The notes: generated by a model not told the origin, from the sequence alone. Positions 1 through 9,105 are shown, numbered from the stretch's first letter. The stretch is DNA of 50,263 nucleotides from UBA5951 sp012269555 (GCA_038147755.1 JAYQTS010000004.1:1-50263), one strand, 5' to 3'. Made by a program: numbers and translations.

Positions 1-892
1 TTTGAACAACCTTAAATTCTGATGGAGAAAAAAGATTGGTTGCCTCTTCTAAAAATTTTATAGTTTTTGAGGTCTCCATTGAAATATCTAATATGTATTG
101 TGTACCTTTTTCTTTCAAAAGATTTGGTATGGATTTTATGCCAACCTGCTTTACGGGCATGTTAAGTAACCTTCCAAATGCTTTTAAATCGTCAGTTGAT
201 TGAGATGACGTTTCAGTAACCGATACTAACACTAGTGTATCAAATTTCGCTGTTTCGGCGCAACAGGCTGCAATCTTCGCGGCCAGAGTTGTTTTTCCTG
301 AACCACTACTTCCAATTAAAGCAAGAATCCTCGTATCGTAAATATTTTCTGCAAACGGTGCAACTAACCTACGAGATAATGAACGCAAAAATGAAAATCT
401 ACCTCTTTCCTCATCCAACTCATTAAAATTGTTTGAAAATGACTCAATTAATTCTGAAGAAAAACCAGCTTGCATTAATTGTACTGGCAATGAATAACCT
501 AATTCAACTTTGAGACCGTCACGTTGTGTAATCATTAATCCTCCCATCATAGATCTTAAGGAGGAGATCTCATTTTTGAGTATTTCGAAATCATCTTTTG
601 ATACTGGAGATATATTTTTTGAGGATAACATGTCCTCTGTAGAAATAACTTCAGAGACGGCCTTTTTTGGTGTTAGATTTGGATCAATTAATTTAGAATC
701 AAAAATTTTAGAAAAAGCCTTAACAGAAGAACGGTTTTTTTCTTTAAGAAGCATTGAATCATTGGTAGCATGCATGGAAACTTTGCCATTTTTTTTGGTG
801 GTTTCAATGATATAGGCATCGTCACCTAGTTGCTCAAAAACATCTTCCATTGCAGATGCGGTGTCTTTCGCTGTTACCGTTATTGTTGCCAT
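1..892 (-). CDS. flhF: FlhF, flagellar SRP-like GTPase (partial, C-terminus off the window)
   Basis: FlhF is the SRP-family GTPase that sets the place and number of polar flagella, acting at the inner membrane of the pole. About 297 codons are visible and the frame is open to the left edge. The P-loop GSSGSGKTT lies at about residues 194-202, after the long basal N-terminal region typical of FlhF, and is followed by the KFDTLVLVSV strand. The start is the ATG at 892, with AAGGA about nine bases upstream. It lies 32 bases after flhA on the same strand, the usual flhA-flhF arrangement. The later G-domain motifs are outside the window, so the assignment rests on the P-loop, the N-terminal length and the neighbour. 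Confidence 0.9.
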   Translation of the reverse strand, partial: MATITVTAKDTASAMEDVFEQLGDDAYIIETTKKNGKVSMHATNDSMLLKEKNRSSVKAFSKIFDSKLIDPNLTPKKAVSEVISTEDMLSSKNISPVSKDDFEILKNEISSLRSMMGGLMITQRDGLKVELGYSLPVQLMQAGFSSELIESFSNNFNELDEERGRFSFLRSLSRRLVAPFAENIYDTRILALIGSSGSGKTTLAAKIAACCAETAKFDTLVLVSVTETSSQSTDDLKAFGRLLNMPVKQVGIKSIPNLLKEKGTQYILDISMETSKTIKFLEEATNLFSPSEFKVVQ

Positions 893-924
893 GATCTATT
901 ATCCTTAATTTTTAACTTTGATTT

Positions 925-3041
925 TTAATTATCAGATTCAGGTTCACCAGTTATGGTTGCAACTACCTCTATTTTCCTTGTTTCAGGTAATTCTGTGAAT
1001 GCTAAAACCACAATATCATCAATATGTTGACGTATTATTTTTGAGAATTCTTTTCGAATAGCGGGAGATACCACAACAACAGGTTGTCTTCCCTTTGCAG
1101 CAAGCGAGTCATTTGTGTCAGAAATCTTACGAAGCAATTGTTGAGCAAGGGTATTATCAATTACAAGACCCTCTTCCCCACTTTGACGGGCCATAGTAAT
1201 TAGCATATGTTCTAGTTCAGACCCAAGTGTAATCACAGGCAAGGGCTGGTTAAGAGGAGAAACTTGTTGAATCAACAATCCTGCAAGTTCCGGGCGCAGC
1301 ATTTCTGCTGTGTCAATTATATTTAAATTTCGGCCTGCAAGTGACGCAAGATTTTCTAAAATCCGCCTTAAATCACTAATAGGCACTCGCTCTTCTAGTA
1401 AGGCGCGTAATACTCCAGTCAGTTGATGTAGAGGTACTAATTTAGGCACTACTGACTGAACTAAATTTGGCGCAGTTTCTGAGAGATTATCTAATAAAGA
1501 CTGCACATCATCTTGTCCAATGAGTTGCCCAGCATATTTATACAATATTTGACTGAGGTGTGTAGTCATAACGGAATCAGGTGCAACGATTACAAAGCCT
1601 TTACTTTCTGCTTCAAGAACATCCTTCTCCATAATCCAAACAGCATCCATACCAAAAGTTGGGTCTTTTACCTCTATACCCTCTATCTTGATAGATGCAT
1701 TTTCCCCAGGTATAGCAAGTTTTCTATCTGGATAAACAATGTCCTCACCAACGATCGTCTGACCAATTCTCAATCGATAGGTATTTGCTTCTAAAGTTAG
1801 GTCATCTCGGATTCTGACAGCAGGAACAACAAAACCTAGTGCTTTCGATACTTGTCTTCTGATGCCAGTAACCCTGTTAACTAAGGTCCCACCATTTTCT
1901 TCGTTCACCATATCAACAAGACCATAACCAAGCTGAATAGATATCGGAGAATTATCGGCGATTTCAGATAGTTCAATCTGTTCAGGCTTTGCTCCATCAC
2001 CTTCCAAACGCATTTCACCCTGTTCACCGTCAACAAGATCATTTTGAGAATGAAATTGTAAATTTCGATTGACTAAGAAGGCAACACCACCTGCGACCAT
2101 CGCTGCGACCAGAAATAATAAATTTGGCATGCCAGGAACAAACCCAAGAATTAATAAAACTCCAGCAACTGGATACCAAGCACGTGTAAGACTTACCTGT
2201 TCTCCGATATGCTGAGCCATATCCTGAGTTGAAGATACCCGGGTTACAATTATTGCAGTAGAAATAGCCAAAAGTAGGGAAGGAATTTGTGCAACCAAAC
2301 CGTCACCTACAGAAAGAAGTATGTAGTTCTGGGCAGCTACCTCAAAGCTAAGAGAATGCTGTGCCAAACCAATAATAAGACCACCTACAATGTTTATAAT
2401 AAGAATTAAAATGCCTGCTATTGCATCTCCTTTTACAAATTTTGAAGCACCATCCATCGCACCATAAAAATCTGCTTCACTGCTTATTTCTTGTCTGCGT
2501 AAAGTTGCTTCCTCATTAGTGAGAACTCCGGCGTTTAGGTCAGCATCAATAGCCATTTGCTTTCCGGGCATTGCATCAAGTGTAAACCTAGCTGAAACTT
2601 CCGATACCCTCCCGGCACCCTTGGTAATTACCAAAAGATTTATAATCACCAAAATTACAAATACAAAATCCCAACAGCATAATTCCCTGCGATTACAAAT
2701 TCACCAAATGCTTTAATAACCTGCCCAGCTGCGTCCGGGCCAGTATGCCCTTCACTTAAAACAATTCGAGTTGATGCCACATTTAATGCAAGACGCAAGA
2801 CAGTTGCTATTAGCAAAAGAGCAGGAAAACTTGAAAAATCTAATGGCCGGTAAGTTTGCAAAGAAACCATTAAAATGACCAGTGAAATAAGTATATTAGA
2901 GACGAAAAAAGTATCCAATAAAAAGACTGGAAGTGGTAATACCATCATTGCTACCAGCATTAAAATACCCAAGGGCATTGTGGCTGATGTCAATATACCC
3001 TTTAAATCTGTCAAACCTAGACGCTTAAGTGTCATTTCCAT
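925..3041 (-). CDS. flhA: FlhA, flagellar type III export gate protein (one apparent frameshift)
   Basis: FlhA is the large inner-membrane component of the flagellar export gate, with an N-terminal bundle of about eight helices and a cytoplasmic domain that docks chaperone-substrate complexes. The FHIPEP signature is seen as RLALNVASTR near residue 95, and the NIIDTAEMLRPELAG stretch belongs to the cytoplasmic domain. The combined length of about 705 residues is normal for the family. The frame breaks at about 2653-2665, after GNYAVGI; one extra T in a T4 run restores GIFVFVILVIIN, matching the family, so this looks like a homopolymer error. Start is the ATG at 3041 with GAAAGG upstream. It is the first gene of a minus-strand flhA-flhF operon behind a sigma-54 promoter. 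Confidence 0.95.
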
Positions 3042-3218
3042 GACACATGCCTTTCATTGACAAAAATTCCATAATTAAATGTTAAACATTTTTTAAAATC
3101 ATGAAACAAATAGCCAAATTTACTTAGTTTTCCATGCATGTGGCCTAATTTTGCATTTTGTCATTTACCTTAATTTCATAGTCAAAAACGTGAACGTGAA
3201 ACACGAACAAAGAAATAG

Positions 3219-3235
3219 AGGCAAAAATCGTGCCA
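3219..3235 (-). promoter_or_regulatory. sigma-54 promoter of flhA-flhF
   Basis: The minus strand reads TGGCACGATTTTTGCCT, with GG and GC exactly 10 bases apart and near identity to the TGGCACG-N4-TTGCW consensus. It points at flhA, whose start codon is about 180 bases downstream. It lies in the 307-base gap 3042-3348 back to back with the plus-strand promoter at 3288; I see no gene in that gap. Confidence 0.8.
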
Positions 3236-3287
3236 ATTATTATATTTTTATGAATAAATATGGCTTTTAAAAAAAACAGTAATTCGC

Positions 3288-3304
3288 TGGCATGATTAAT
3301 GCAT
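3288..3304 (+). promoter_or_regulatory. sigma-54 promoter of the flgP-flgT operon
   Basis: Reads TGGCATGATTAATGCAT, with the GG-N10-GC spacing required by RpoN. It lies 45 bases upstream of the flgP start codon and would drive flgP, flgT, the LysM-like gene, flgA and perhaps flgM onward. Confidence 0.8.
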
Positions 3305-3348
3305 GACAATACAAAAATTACGGTTAACTATCTTAAGAGAGACCAGAA

Positions 3349-3888
3349 ATGAAAAAATCGTTTTCTATTTTATTGCCAGTAGTCACATCCATTGCATTAA
3401 GTAGCTGTGGGCATGTCTTATCAACTAATAATGCTAATTTACAGACGGATACTAATTCAATCATAACACCCGCAGAATTAGCTGCTAATAATGAAAATTC
3501 ACCAACATCATCCCTTAATTCAGTACGCGAAATTTTTGATGCAAATTCAGAAAACATCCCTACCTAACAGCCGTGGGATATGCGGTTTGTATCATCTCAG
3601 CCAGGACAGTCAGAATCACAACGTCGCCTTATGGCAATACGTTCAGCAAGGATGGCCGCAATGCGTGACCTGGCCGAACAGATACATGGACTTCAGGTTG
3701 ATAGTTCGACTACGGTTATAGACCTTATGGTTCAGAATGATACTTTCAGAGGTATTGTTTCTGGTACAATTAGAGGAGCACGTACTGTACGAATTAATCC
3801 TACTGGAGCCGATACGTATGAAATTGTTTTAGAAATAGACCGCGAAATGATTAACTACCTGCTCAATACCGGACGCAGGGTTGTGTGA
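3349..3888 (+). CDS. flgP: FlgP-like outer-membrane lipoprotein (LPP20 family)
   Basis: FlgP is an outer-membrane lipoprotein of the basal-body ring (H-ring/basal disk) in Vibrio and Campylobacter. A signal peptide ends in a lipobox LSSC with the acylated Cys at residue 20. The LPP20-type region reads RLMAIRSARMAAMRDLAEQI, then VQNDTFRGIVSGTIRGARTV, close to Vibrio FlgP. The frame is interrupted by a TAA at 3565-3567 although both halves share one frame. Adding a T in the CCTAACA stretch and removing one from GGTTTGTA gives TAVGYAVVSSQPGQ, the expected family sequence, so two compensating one-base errors are more likely than a real stop. About 180 residues. First gene of a sigma-54 operon, with flgT next. 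Confidence 0.8.
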
Positions 3889-3931
3889 TCTTTTCAGGGT
3901 ACGTTGATAAACATAAGATAAAATTACAAAG

Positions 3932-5091
3932 ATGTTTAAATTAACTTTAAATACAAAATTTTTGCCAGCATTATTGGTATTCGTCAAAACATCTTTTTGT
4001 TAATGAATGCTTCTGTCGCGAATGCCAACAATGAACAATCATTTAAATTTACAACAGCTACTGGTAGAGCTGCGGTCACCCAAAATGTTACGGAGGAACT
4101 TGCTAGAATGAGGGCTCTAGAAGATGCTCTATATTTGGCAGCGTTGCAGGGTGGTGCAGATATAAATGGTTTTACTTCTGTCTCAACTGATACATCTCTT
4201 CAGGATCATTTCGTTATTCGTCCCTCAAGTAAAATTTTAGATTATACGGTTTTATCAGAGAATAAATCTGATGCACAGATTGAGGTAATTATTAGAGCAG
4301 CGGTTGAAATCTACCTCCCAAAAAATGTCAAAGTTCAAGACCCTTAATATCACGCTATACAAACCAACCGCCTCGATAGATATGAACGTTCCTGCGTGGA
4401 TAGAAATTTATCATTCGAAGTTATTTAATGATATTTTATTTCTGCTTAACAACAATACTCGTCTCTCCGTCAATAATGCAATGAATGTTGTACTTTCTCC
4501 GAAAAAATTGGGAAACATCGATGAAAGATACGATTATGCAAGTTTGATATCTCCGCAGGTCCGTGTCAGGAAAGGTGACTTTGCAGTTGTTCCAACATTA
4601 TCAATTTCAACTCGAAACACTGCAAGCCGTTTTCTAATTCTAATAACATTGAAATTAAATTAGGCCTGAATGTTTTCAACGGTGGAACTTACGAACTAAT
4701 TGAAACATTCGAGGATTTCAAGACTTTTGAAAATGACAGAATTACAGTTTTCCAGACACTGGCAGACCTAGACAAAAAAAGCAGGGAAGACTTAATTAAT
4801 ACAATGAGATCCTTAGTTGAACCGCTTATCTCTGAAATGACGGAAACTCTTGGCTGTCAGTCATTAAAAGACACACTTTTTTTCAATTCTGAACAGCTTT
4901 TGGCACAGATAGGGTATAACCAGGGCATCAAAACAAATATGCTAGCTGTGACATCCGGTAAACATACGCCATGGACTATGTTAAGAGTGGTTTCAGTTTC
5001 TGCCAATGCGTCTGTACTCGAACCCTTAGATAAAGCAAGAGAATTAAGTGAACTAGATGGAAAAACAGTTGAATTTATGGAGCTAAACTAA
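3932..5091 (+). CDS. flgT: FlgT-like flagellar H-ring protein (three apparent frameshifts)
   Basis: FlgT is a periplasmic protein that helps build the H-ring around the LP ring in Vibrio. The ATG at 3932 begins a signal peptide whose frame breaks at about 3990 and continues to a cleavage site after VANA. The N-terminal domain shows a TATGRAAV...EELARMRALEDALYLAALQGGADI pattern like FlgT_N. The frame then shifts near 4330 and again near 4640, where the middle domain continues as IKLGLNVFNGGTYELIE. The end reads VSANASVLEPLDKAREL. The total of about 386 residues fits Vibrio FlgT. Its place beside flgP supports the call; the middle domain is divergent, so confidence is moderate. Confidence 0.7.
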
Positions 5092-5555
5092 TGCTAATCA
5101 TGAACAAAAAACGAATCTCCAGCGTTTTACTAGCAAGTGCTTTGATTTTATTTCTTCCTGCAATTGCATATTCACAATCCCAACCGATTGTAGTTTTAGA
5201 ATATCCAAATTTTAGAAATAATTCACAAATAAACTCAGATAATGCATTTGTTCAAGATCACAATTATTCAGTAAATCACAAAGTACGACCAAACGAAACT
5301 CTGAGTCATATATTAGAGGACTATTATTCTGGTAGTGGACTAAACATGAAATTCATTGAATTAGCAATAGTTGCGCATAACAAGCACGCATTTGTCAAAA
5401 ATAATCCAAATTTCTTATTCGCAGATAAAACCTTAAAACTTCCTTCTCTTAACCAAATTCAAGCAATGCTTTTAGGAGAAAACACTCCTGAAAGTATGCA
5501 AGAGCCTCAAAATGGAGGAATGAGGAGCCAAGAAATTTACTTCATTGGAGGATAA
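5091..5555 (+). CDS. Secreted protein with LysM/FimV-N-type domain
   Basis: A signal peptide (MNKKRISSVLLASALILF and on to about IAYS) is followed by a short linker and a LysM-like segment at about residues 65-125, seen as VRPNETLSHILEDYYSG, then NPNFLFADKTLKLPSL. The pattern resembles the peptidoglycan-binding LysM variant at the N-terminus of FimV-type proteins. Its start overlaps the flgT stop by one base (TAATG), and the stop lies three bases before flgA, so it is cotranscribed with H-ring and P-ring genes. In Vibrio flgO sits in this neighbourhood, but I see no FlgO domain. A periplasmic role at the basal-body ring is an inference from position. An internal Met at 5100 is an alternative start. 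Confidence 0.6.
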   Translation: MLIMNKKRISSVLLASALILFLPAIAYSQSQPIVVLEYPNFRNNSQINSDNAFVQDHNYSVNHKVRPNETLSHILEDYYSGSGLNMKFIELAIVAHNKHAFVKNNPNFLFADKTLKLPSLNQIQAMLLGENTPESMQEPQNGGMRSQEIYFIGG

Positions 5556-5557
5556 TT

Positions 5558-6289
5558 ATGGCTCGCTACATTATCCCGTTTATCATTTTTTCTAACTCTA
5601 CTACATCCGTCAAAGTTGACTGCTGAAAACAAAATACCAGGCAACATAATCAAAGAGGCTGTTGAAAATACTCTTGCTTTAAACAACGTCAATGCCACAC
5701 CAGTTATAAATGAAAAAAAACTATTCCCAAAATGTGCACATGGTTTAAATGTAAGCCCAATACACCAAAACTGGAAAACGGTAAGTGTTGAATGTGATGG
5801 AACAGTTCCTTGGAAAATAATAATAAGAAATAAATTTAGCTCCACTCAAAATGTGTCTAGTTTTGATTTAAACAAAAAATCCCAAGCAAACGCATTAGAA
5901 AAACGCACCATCAAAGAAGTAAAAGTTGCTGCTATAAAAAGAAGCATAAGACGAGGTGATGTGATAACGCCAACAGATGTCATTGAAATCAGTATTCCAG
6001 AAAATAAAGCGACTGATATTTTCCCAAATTTTAAGGATCTAATTGGACGACGTGCAAAAACAACCATTAAGGCACTCACACCAGTATTCTCTCGACAGCT
6101 AGAAACTAATTTTATGATTGAAGAAGATATGCAAGTCGAAATTATCCATCATAGCACTCACATTTCTGTACAAATGGAGGGGATTGCCCTAGAGAATGGT
6201 CAATTTGGTGACTGGATTAAAGTAAAAAATATAAAAGTGGTCGAATTATTTTGGCGAAGGTAGTTGCCGAAAAAAAAGTGAACGTATAA
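5558..6289 (+). CDS. flgA: FlgA, P-ring assembly chaperone (two apparent frameshifts)
   Basis: FlgA is the periplasmic chaperone that assembles the FlgI P-ring. Start is the ATG at 5558, behind GGAGG at 5547-5551. The signal peptide MARYIIPFIIF continues after a frame break near 5590 (T run) to a likely cleavage site after LTA. The SAF-type part begins at KVAAIKRSIRRGDVITPTDV, and LIGRRAKTTIKALTPVFS is the conserved FlgA core. Near 6232 the frame breaks again: restoring one A in ATAAAAGTGG gives KNIKSGRIILAKVVAEKKVNV, the family's usual C-terminus, ending at 6289. About 244 residues. Confidence 0.88.
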
Positions 6290-6338
6290 ACTAACATTTT
6301 AAGAAAGCTGGTCGTTACTACATCTGAGGAGTAAAAAA

Positions 6339-6644
6339 ATGGTTGATTCAATAAAACATTCAATGAATCGAATCGATATACAGCGTTCACGTGTTAGTGA
6401 AGTTGACATAAAGTCTGGCTCTAATCCCTCTGGTTTAAGTAAGGGACTAAAAATAGATAATGCTTCTGCTGACACAAGCAAGGTAGAAATATCTGAAAAG
6501 GTAGCTCAATTGGCAAAACAACCGCCAATTGATACAGAAGCTGTTGCGCGCATTAAAAACGCTATAGCTGATGGCAAATATCCAATTGATATTGACGCAG
6601 TATCAGATGCACTAATGGACGCATATCGCGATATGAAATCATAG
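6339..6644 (+). CDS. flgM: FlgM, anti-sigma-28 factor
   Basis: FlgM binds sigma-28 (FliA) and holds off late flagellar genes until it is exported through the finished hook-basal body. The 101-residue protein has a polar N-terminal half and the conserved C-terminal sigma-binding part, seen as DTEAVARIKNAIADGKYPI and DIDAVSDALMDAYRDM. The ATG at 6339 has GAGGAG about nine bases upstream. It follows flgA by 49 bases and precedes a flgN-like gene, the classic flgA-flgM-flgN order. The reading frame is intact. The sequence shows no obvious sigma-28 promoter in the short gap. Confidence 0.92.
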   Translation: MVDSIKHSMNRIDIQRSRVSEVDIKSGSNPSGLSKGLKIDNASADTSKVEISEKVAQLAKQPPIDTEAVARIKNAIADGKYPIDIDAVSDALMDAYRDMKS

Positions 6645-6673
6645 ACATATATTTCTTTTAAAAGGGGAAGTAT

Positions 6674-6979
6674 ATGTCTGAACATAATTTAGATGTTTTT
6701 TTTGACACTTTCGAGTCGAATCTCGAGAGTGCTTTGTCATGCCTGGAGAATGAAAACCTTTTTAACGAAAAAATAAAAGTCCTCGAAAAAAACTTGTTAG
6801 ATGCTTCTCCAGAGCTAATAGCAGAAATAAAAATGGAATCTTTAGATAATTCTAAGGTTGAGAGAATCAGAGGTATTTTGAGACTTTTAAAAACTCTTGA
6901 AACAAAAACGAATGCCAAATTGAATTGGTTTCAGGATTTAGATCAGCATCTGAAGCAATCTCTTGCAAAGGAAGTTTAA
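6674..6979 (+). CDS. FlgN-like export chaperone
   Basis: A 101-residue, largely helical, charged protein placed directly after flgM with a strong ribosome binding site (AAAAGGGG). FlgN is the cytoplasmic chaperone of FlgK and FlgL, and a small helical protein downstream of flgM is normally FlgN. Two helical stretches can be seen around residues 10-45 and 55-100. Sequence similarity to known FlgN is too weak to be sure by eye, so the call rests mainly on position, size and composition. Confidence 0.55.
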   Translation: MSEHNLDVFFDTFESNLESALSCLENENLFNEKIKVLEKNLLDASPELIAEIKMESLDNSKVERIRGILRLLKTLETKTNAKLNWFQDLDQHLKQSLAKEV

Positions 6980-7015
6980 TCCAAGTCAAATAAAAAAGAC
7001 TTAAAGGGGAATAAG

Positions 7016-7453
7016 ATGCAACAAAATGCAGATATAACATATTATTTAATTACCCAATTCATTGGACTAGTAATCCTTGCAGTCGTAATGATCTTATTTA
7101 TTTTGTTCATGCAGAAAGTTGCCAATAAATTAGCTAAACAAATAGAAACTCTAACTTTTGAGTTGAATGGTTTGAATAAAAATTACCAAGATAGTCAACA
7201 AGTTCTGGTTTCACTTTATACAAATAGCGAGCAATTATCTGCAGAAAACTCAGAATTAAACAAAAAACTCACATCCTTACAACAAGAACTATCCTTATTA
7301 TCCAGCGATTATTCAGATAACAAACAAGTTACCCAGGCAATTGAGCTTGCTAGAAAAGGTTCAAGTACAAAATTAATAGTTGAAAAAACAGGACTTTCTA
7401 CAGAAGAAGCAGATGCTATAGTTAAATTTCATGGGGATAAAACTCTAAAATGA
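7016..7453 (+). CDS. DUF2802 membrane-anchored coiled-coil protein
   Basis: 145 residues. An N-terminal membrane helix at about residues 10-32 (FIGLVILAVVMILFILF) is followed by a long coiled coil at about 35-105, and a C-terminal helix-turn-helix-like motif reads QAIELARKGSSTKLIVEKTG then STEEADAIVKFHG, the signature of DUF2802. In gammaproteobacteria DUF2802 proteins are found among flagellar and chemotaxis genes, but their function is not established. AGGGG lies just before the ATG. It closes the plus-strand block, and the next gene is convergent with a 59-base gap lacking a clear terminator hairpin. Confidence 0.75.
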   Translation: MQQNADITYYLITQFIGLVILAVVMILFILFMQKVANKLAKQIETLTFELNGLNKNYQDSQQVLVSLYTNSEQLSAENSELNKKLTSLQQELSLLSSDYSDNKQVTQAIELARKGSSTKLIVEKTGLSTEEADAIVKFHGDKTLK

Positions 7454-7512
7454 TTTAATGAATCAAAAAATTCAAATTTAACACGCATAGATAGCAATTT
7501 AAACAAAACTAG

Positions 7513-7857
7513 CTACATTTTGAATTTATCAATAACGCAGCTAACACCTTCATAAATATTGTCCTTAAAAACTTGAGTAAAACCTGTTTTCCTATCGACA
7601 ACAAGACGCAGGCTTTCGGATTCAATTATGATTTCTGTTTTTGTCAACGATGTAATTTCAGCTTTTAATTGGTCTTTAGCGTATAAAATATTTGCGAATG
7701 CACCAGGTTTTGGTTGACTAACCCTTATTTCGTAAAGAGATGTTAATCTAGGTTGACAATTATAATTTTCATAGCTGAATCTGGATAAATCATCACATCC
7801 TGTTAATGTGATTAAACAGCCGAGCAAACATATAAATAAGTCTTTTGAAGATTTCAT
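7513..7857 (-). CDS. Small predicted lipoprotein, function unknown
   Basis: 114 residues, with a signal peptide ending in the lipobox LTGC, Cys at residue 21. The mature part is about 93 residues, mixed beta-like and polar, with two further Cys (NCQPR and VSCVID) that could pair. I do not recognise the family. Asp-Asp directly after the lipid-modified Cys (CDD) would favour inner-membrane retention under the Lol rule. It lies 65 bases downstream of the acidic repeat protein on the same strand, between two flagellar operons, so it may belong to that minor transcript. Confidence 0.65.
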   Translation of the reverse strand: MKSSKDLFICLLGCLITLTGCDDLSRFSYENYNCQPRLTSLYEIRVSQPKPGAFANILYAKDQLKAEITSLTKTEIIIESESLRLVVDRKTGFTQVFKDNIYEGVSCVIDKFKM

Positions 7858-7922
7858 AAAACTTCCTTAACTATGCCCCGCAGTCCAACTAAGATAATAA
7901 TTTTTCCTTTTTCTTCTTTTTC

Positions 7923-8603
7923 CTATGCAGATTTATCTTCTGAATCTGGTTCCGCATCAACTTTTGCTTCAGTATTTGCCACCGCATCTGCTTCCGCCTC
8001 TGTTTCTGTTTCTGCTTCAGTATTTGCCACCGCATCTACTTCTGCCTCTGTTTCTATTTCTGCTTCAGTATTTACCACCGCTTCTGCTTCTACTTCTGCT
8101 TCTGCTTCTGCATCATTTTTTTCTTCAGATGATTCAATCACTTCTGCCTTACCGGCTTCGATAAGGGCATCTGCCTCCTCATGATGAACATCAACGATTA
8201 CTCCTTTTGGAAATCGGACCCCTTTCACAATACTGTTTTCAGTAATTCGAACCCTTACCCAACTTTCATCATCACTCGCGTCGGCTTCATCCTCAGTATC
8301 TTTTTCATCATCATCAACAACACTTTGAGTTAGCGCTACAAATTGAGACATATCAGATGCATCTTCTTTATCCTGAATATGAGAAACCCGCTGTCTGAGA
8401 ACTAATACACGCGCGGCCAATATTCCCAATCTTTTTTGTTCATCTTCTTCTTTATCGAGTAACTGTTTTAAAAATTCGATTGTGTCAGCAAATGTTTTAC
8501 CATCACAGGCCTCTACTAATTTTGTTCTTATAGCAACTATTTCAGGTGAAAGAAGAACAGAACTTCCAGCACCTGCACGGTTATCTTCTAATGAGAATTC
8601 CAT
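7923..8603 (-). CDS. Acidic protein with Glu/Ala-rich tandem-repeat tail
   Basis: 226 residues in three parts. Residues 1-75 look helical (SPEIVAIRTKLVEACDGKTF onward). An acidic linker follows, then a small beta module at about 112-153 (VRVRITENSIVKGVRFPKG). The tail, from about residue 160, is made of Glu, Ala, Val and Thr and carries a 16-residue tandem repeat (NTEAEIETEAEVDAVA type) in two full copies and a decayed third. No signal peptide or membrane helix is visible. I do not recognise the family. The gene is divergent from flgB, and a possible minus-strand sigma-54 promoter overlaps the flgB promoter. The opposite strand is also open here because the codon repeat is low in complexity. 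Confidence 0.6.
   Translation of the reverse strand: MEFSLEDNRAGAGSSVLLSPEIVAIRTKLVEACDGKTFADTIEFLKQLLDKEEDEQKRLGILAARVLVLRQRVSHIQDKEDASDMSQFVALTQSVVDDDEKDTEDEADASDDESWVRVRITENSIVKGVRFPKGVIVDVHHEEADALIEAGKAEVIESSEEKNDAEAEAEVEAEAVVNTEAEIETEAEVDAVANTEAETETEAEADAVANTEAKVDAEPDSEDKSA
7966..8109 (-). repeat. 48-bp coding tandem repeat
   Basis: Units at 7966-8013, 8014-8061 and 8062-8109, each 48 bases long. The first 24 bases are almost identical between the first two units, and the third is diverged. They encode the 16-residue Glu/Ala repeat of the acidic protein, so copy number can change in frame. Confidence 0.8.
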
Positions 8604-8626
8604 TTTTTAACCTCAATAATTAATTT

Positions 8627-8643
8627 TGGCATCTTACTTGCAA
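8627..8643 (+). promoter_or_regulatory. sigma-54 promoter of flgBCDEF
   Basis: Reads TGGCATCTTACTTGCAA with GG-N10-GC spacing. It lies 75 bases upstream of the chosen flgB start. The -12 half TTGCAA is palindromic and is shared with a possible promoter on the other strand. Confidence 0.8.
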
Positions 8644-8654
8644 TTTCCACACCA
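8638..8654 (-). promoter_or_regulatory. possible sigma-54 promoter for the acidic repeat protein
   Basis: The minus strand reads TGGTGTGGAAATTGCAA. GG-N10-GC spacing and the TTGC half are intact, but three bases of the -24 half differ from consensus. A start site about 25 bases before the ATG at 8603 would be reasonable. Confidence 0.4.
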
Positions 8655-8718
8655 AGTTATGGGATATCCATATTTAAATTATTAGATTATTGGTTTGGAT
8701 TTAAGAGGTCCACAAAAA

Positions 8719-9105
8719 ATGAAAAGTATAGGCGAACATTTAAGTTTTCACGCGTCTGCATTGCAATTGCGATCTCGAAGAAATGATATTTTAGCTTCGA
8801 ACATAGCAAATGCTGCCACTCCAAAGTTTAAGGCACGCGACCTTGATTATGAAAAACAAATTCGTCAGGTAGAAGGATCCGGTCCTTTAAAGGCAACTGA
8901 CAGTAAACACTTCAAGATAGCGGTAAAAAACCCACATCAAACACTTTTTTACAGGCAACCGATTAATCCTTCATTAGATGGGAATACTGTAGAATTAAGT
9001 GTCGAACAACTAGAGTTTTCTGAGAACTCTGTTCGATATCAGACATCTCTTGAATTTTTGAACAAAAGAATAGCGGGCCTTATGTCAGCTATAAAGGGCG
9101 AATAA
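8719..9105 (+). CDS. flgB: FlgB, proximal rod protein
   Basis: FlgB is a proximal rod subunit that connects the MS-ring to the rest of the rod. About 128 residues. The N-terminal rod motif is seen as RRNDILASNIANAATPKFKARD. The C-terminal helix lacks the usual FlgC-like end but keeps SVRYQTSLEFLNKRIAGL. I place the start at the ATG at 8719 (MKSIGEHLSF), because AAGAGG lies about ten bases before it; an upstream in-frame TTG at 8695 lacks such a site. The stop overlaps the flgC start by one base. First gene of the second sigma-54 operon. Confidence 0.93.
   Translation: MKSIGEHLSFHASALQLRSRRNDILASNIANAATPKFKARDLDYEKQIRQVEGSGPLKATDSKHFKIAVKNPHQTLFYRQPINPSLDGNTVELSVEQLEFSENSVRYQTSLEFLNKRIAGLMSAIKGE

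Noticed and set aside
3141..3156. TGGCCTAATTTTGCAT as another sigma-54 promoter before flgP
   Set aside because: GG and GC are nine bases apart, not ten, and a better site lies at 3288. It could be revived only if a base is missing from the T run.
7454..7512. Bidirectional terminator between the DUF2802 gene and the lipoprotein
   Set aside because: Only a short AT palindrome is visible, with no GC-rich stem and T-tract.
7966..8109. CRISPR-like array
   Set aside because: The repeat is a direct tandem coding repeat with no unique spacers.
7873..8184. Ser/Ala-rich plus-strand frames opposite the acidic repeat protein
   Set aside because: They arise because the codon repeat lacks stops in every frame; there is no ribosome binding site and the composition is that of a shadow frame.
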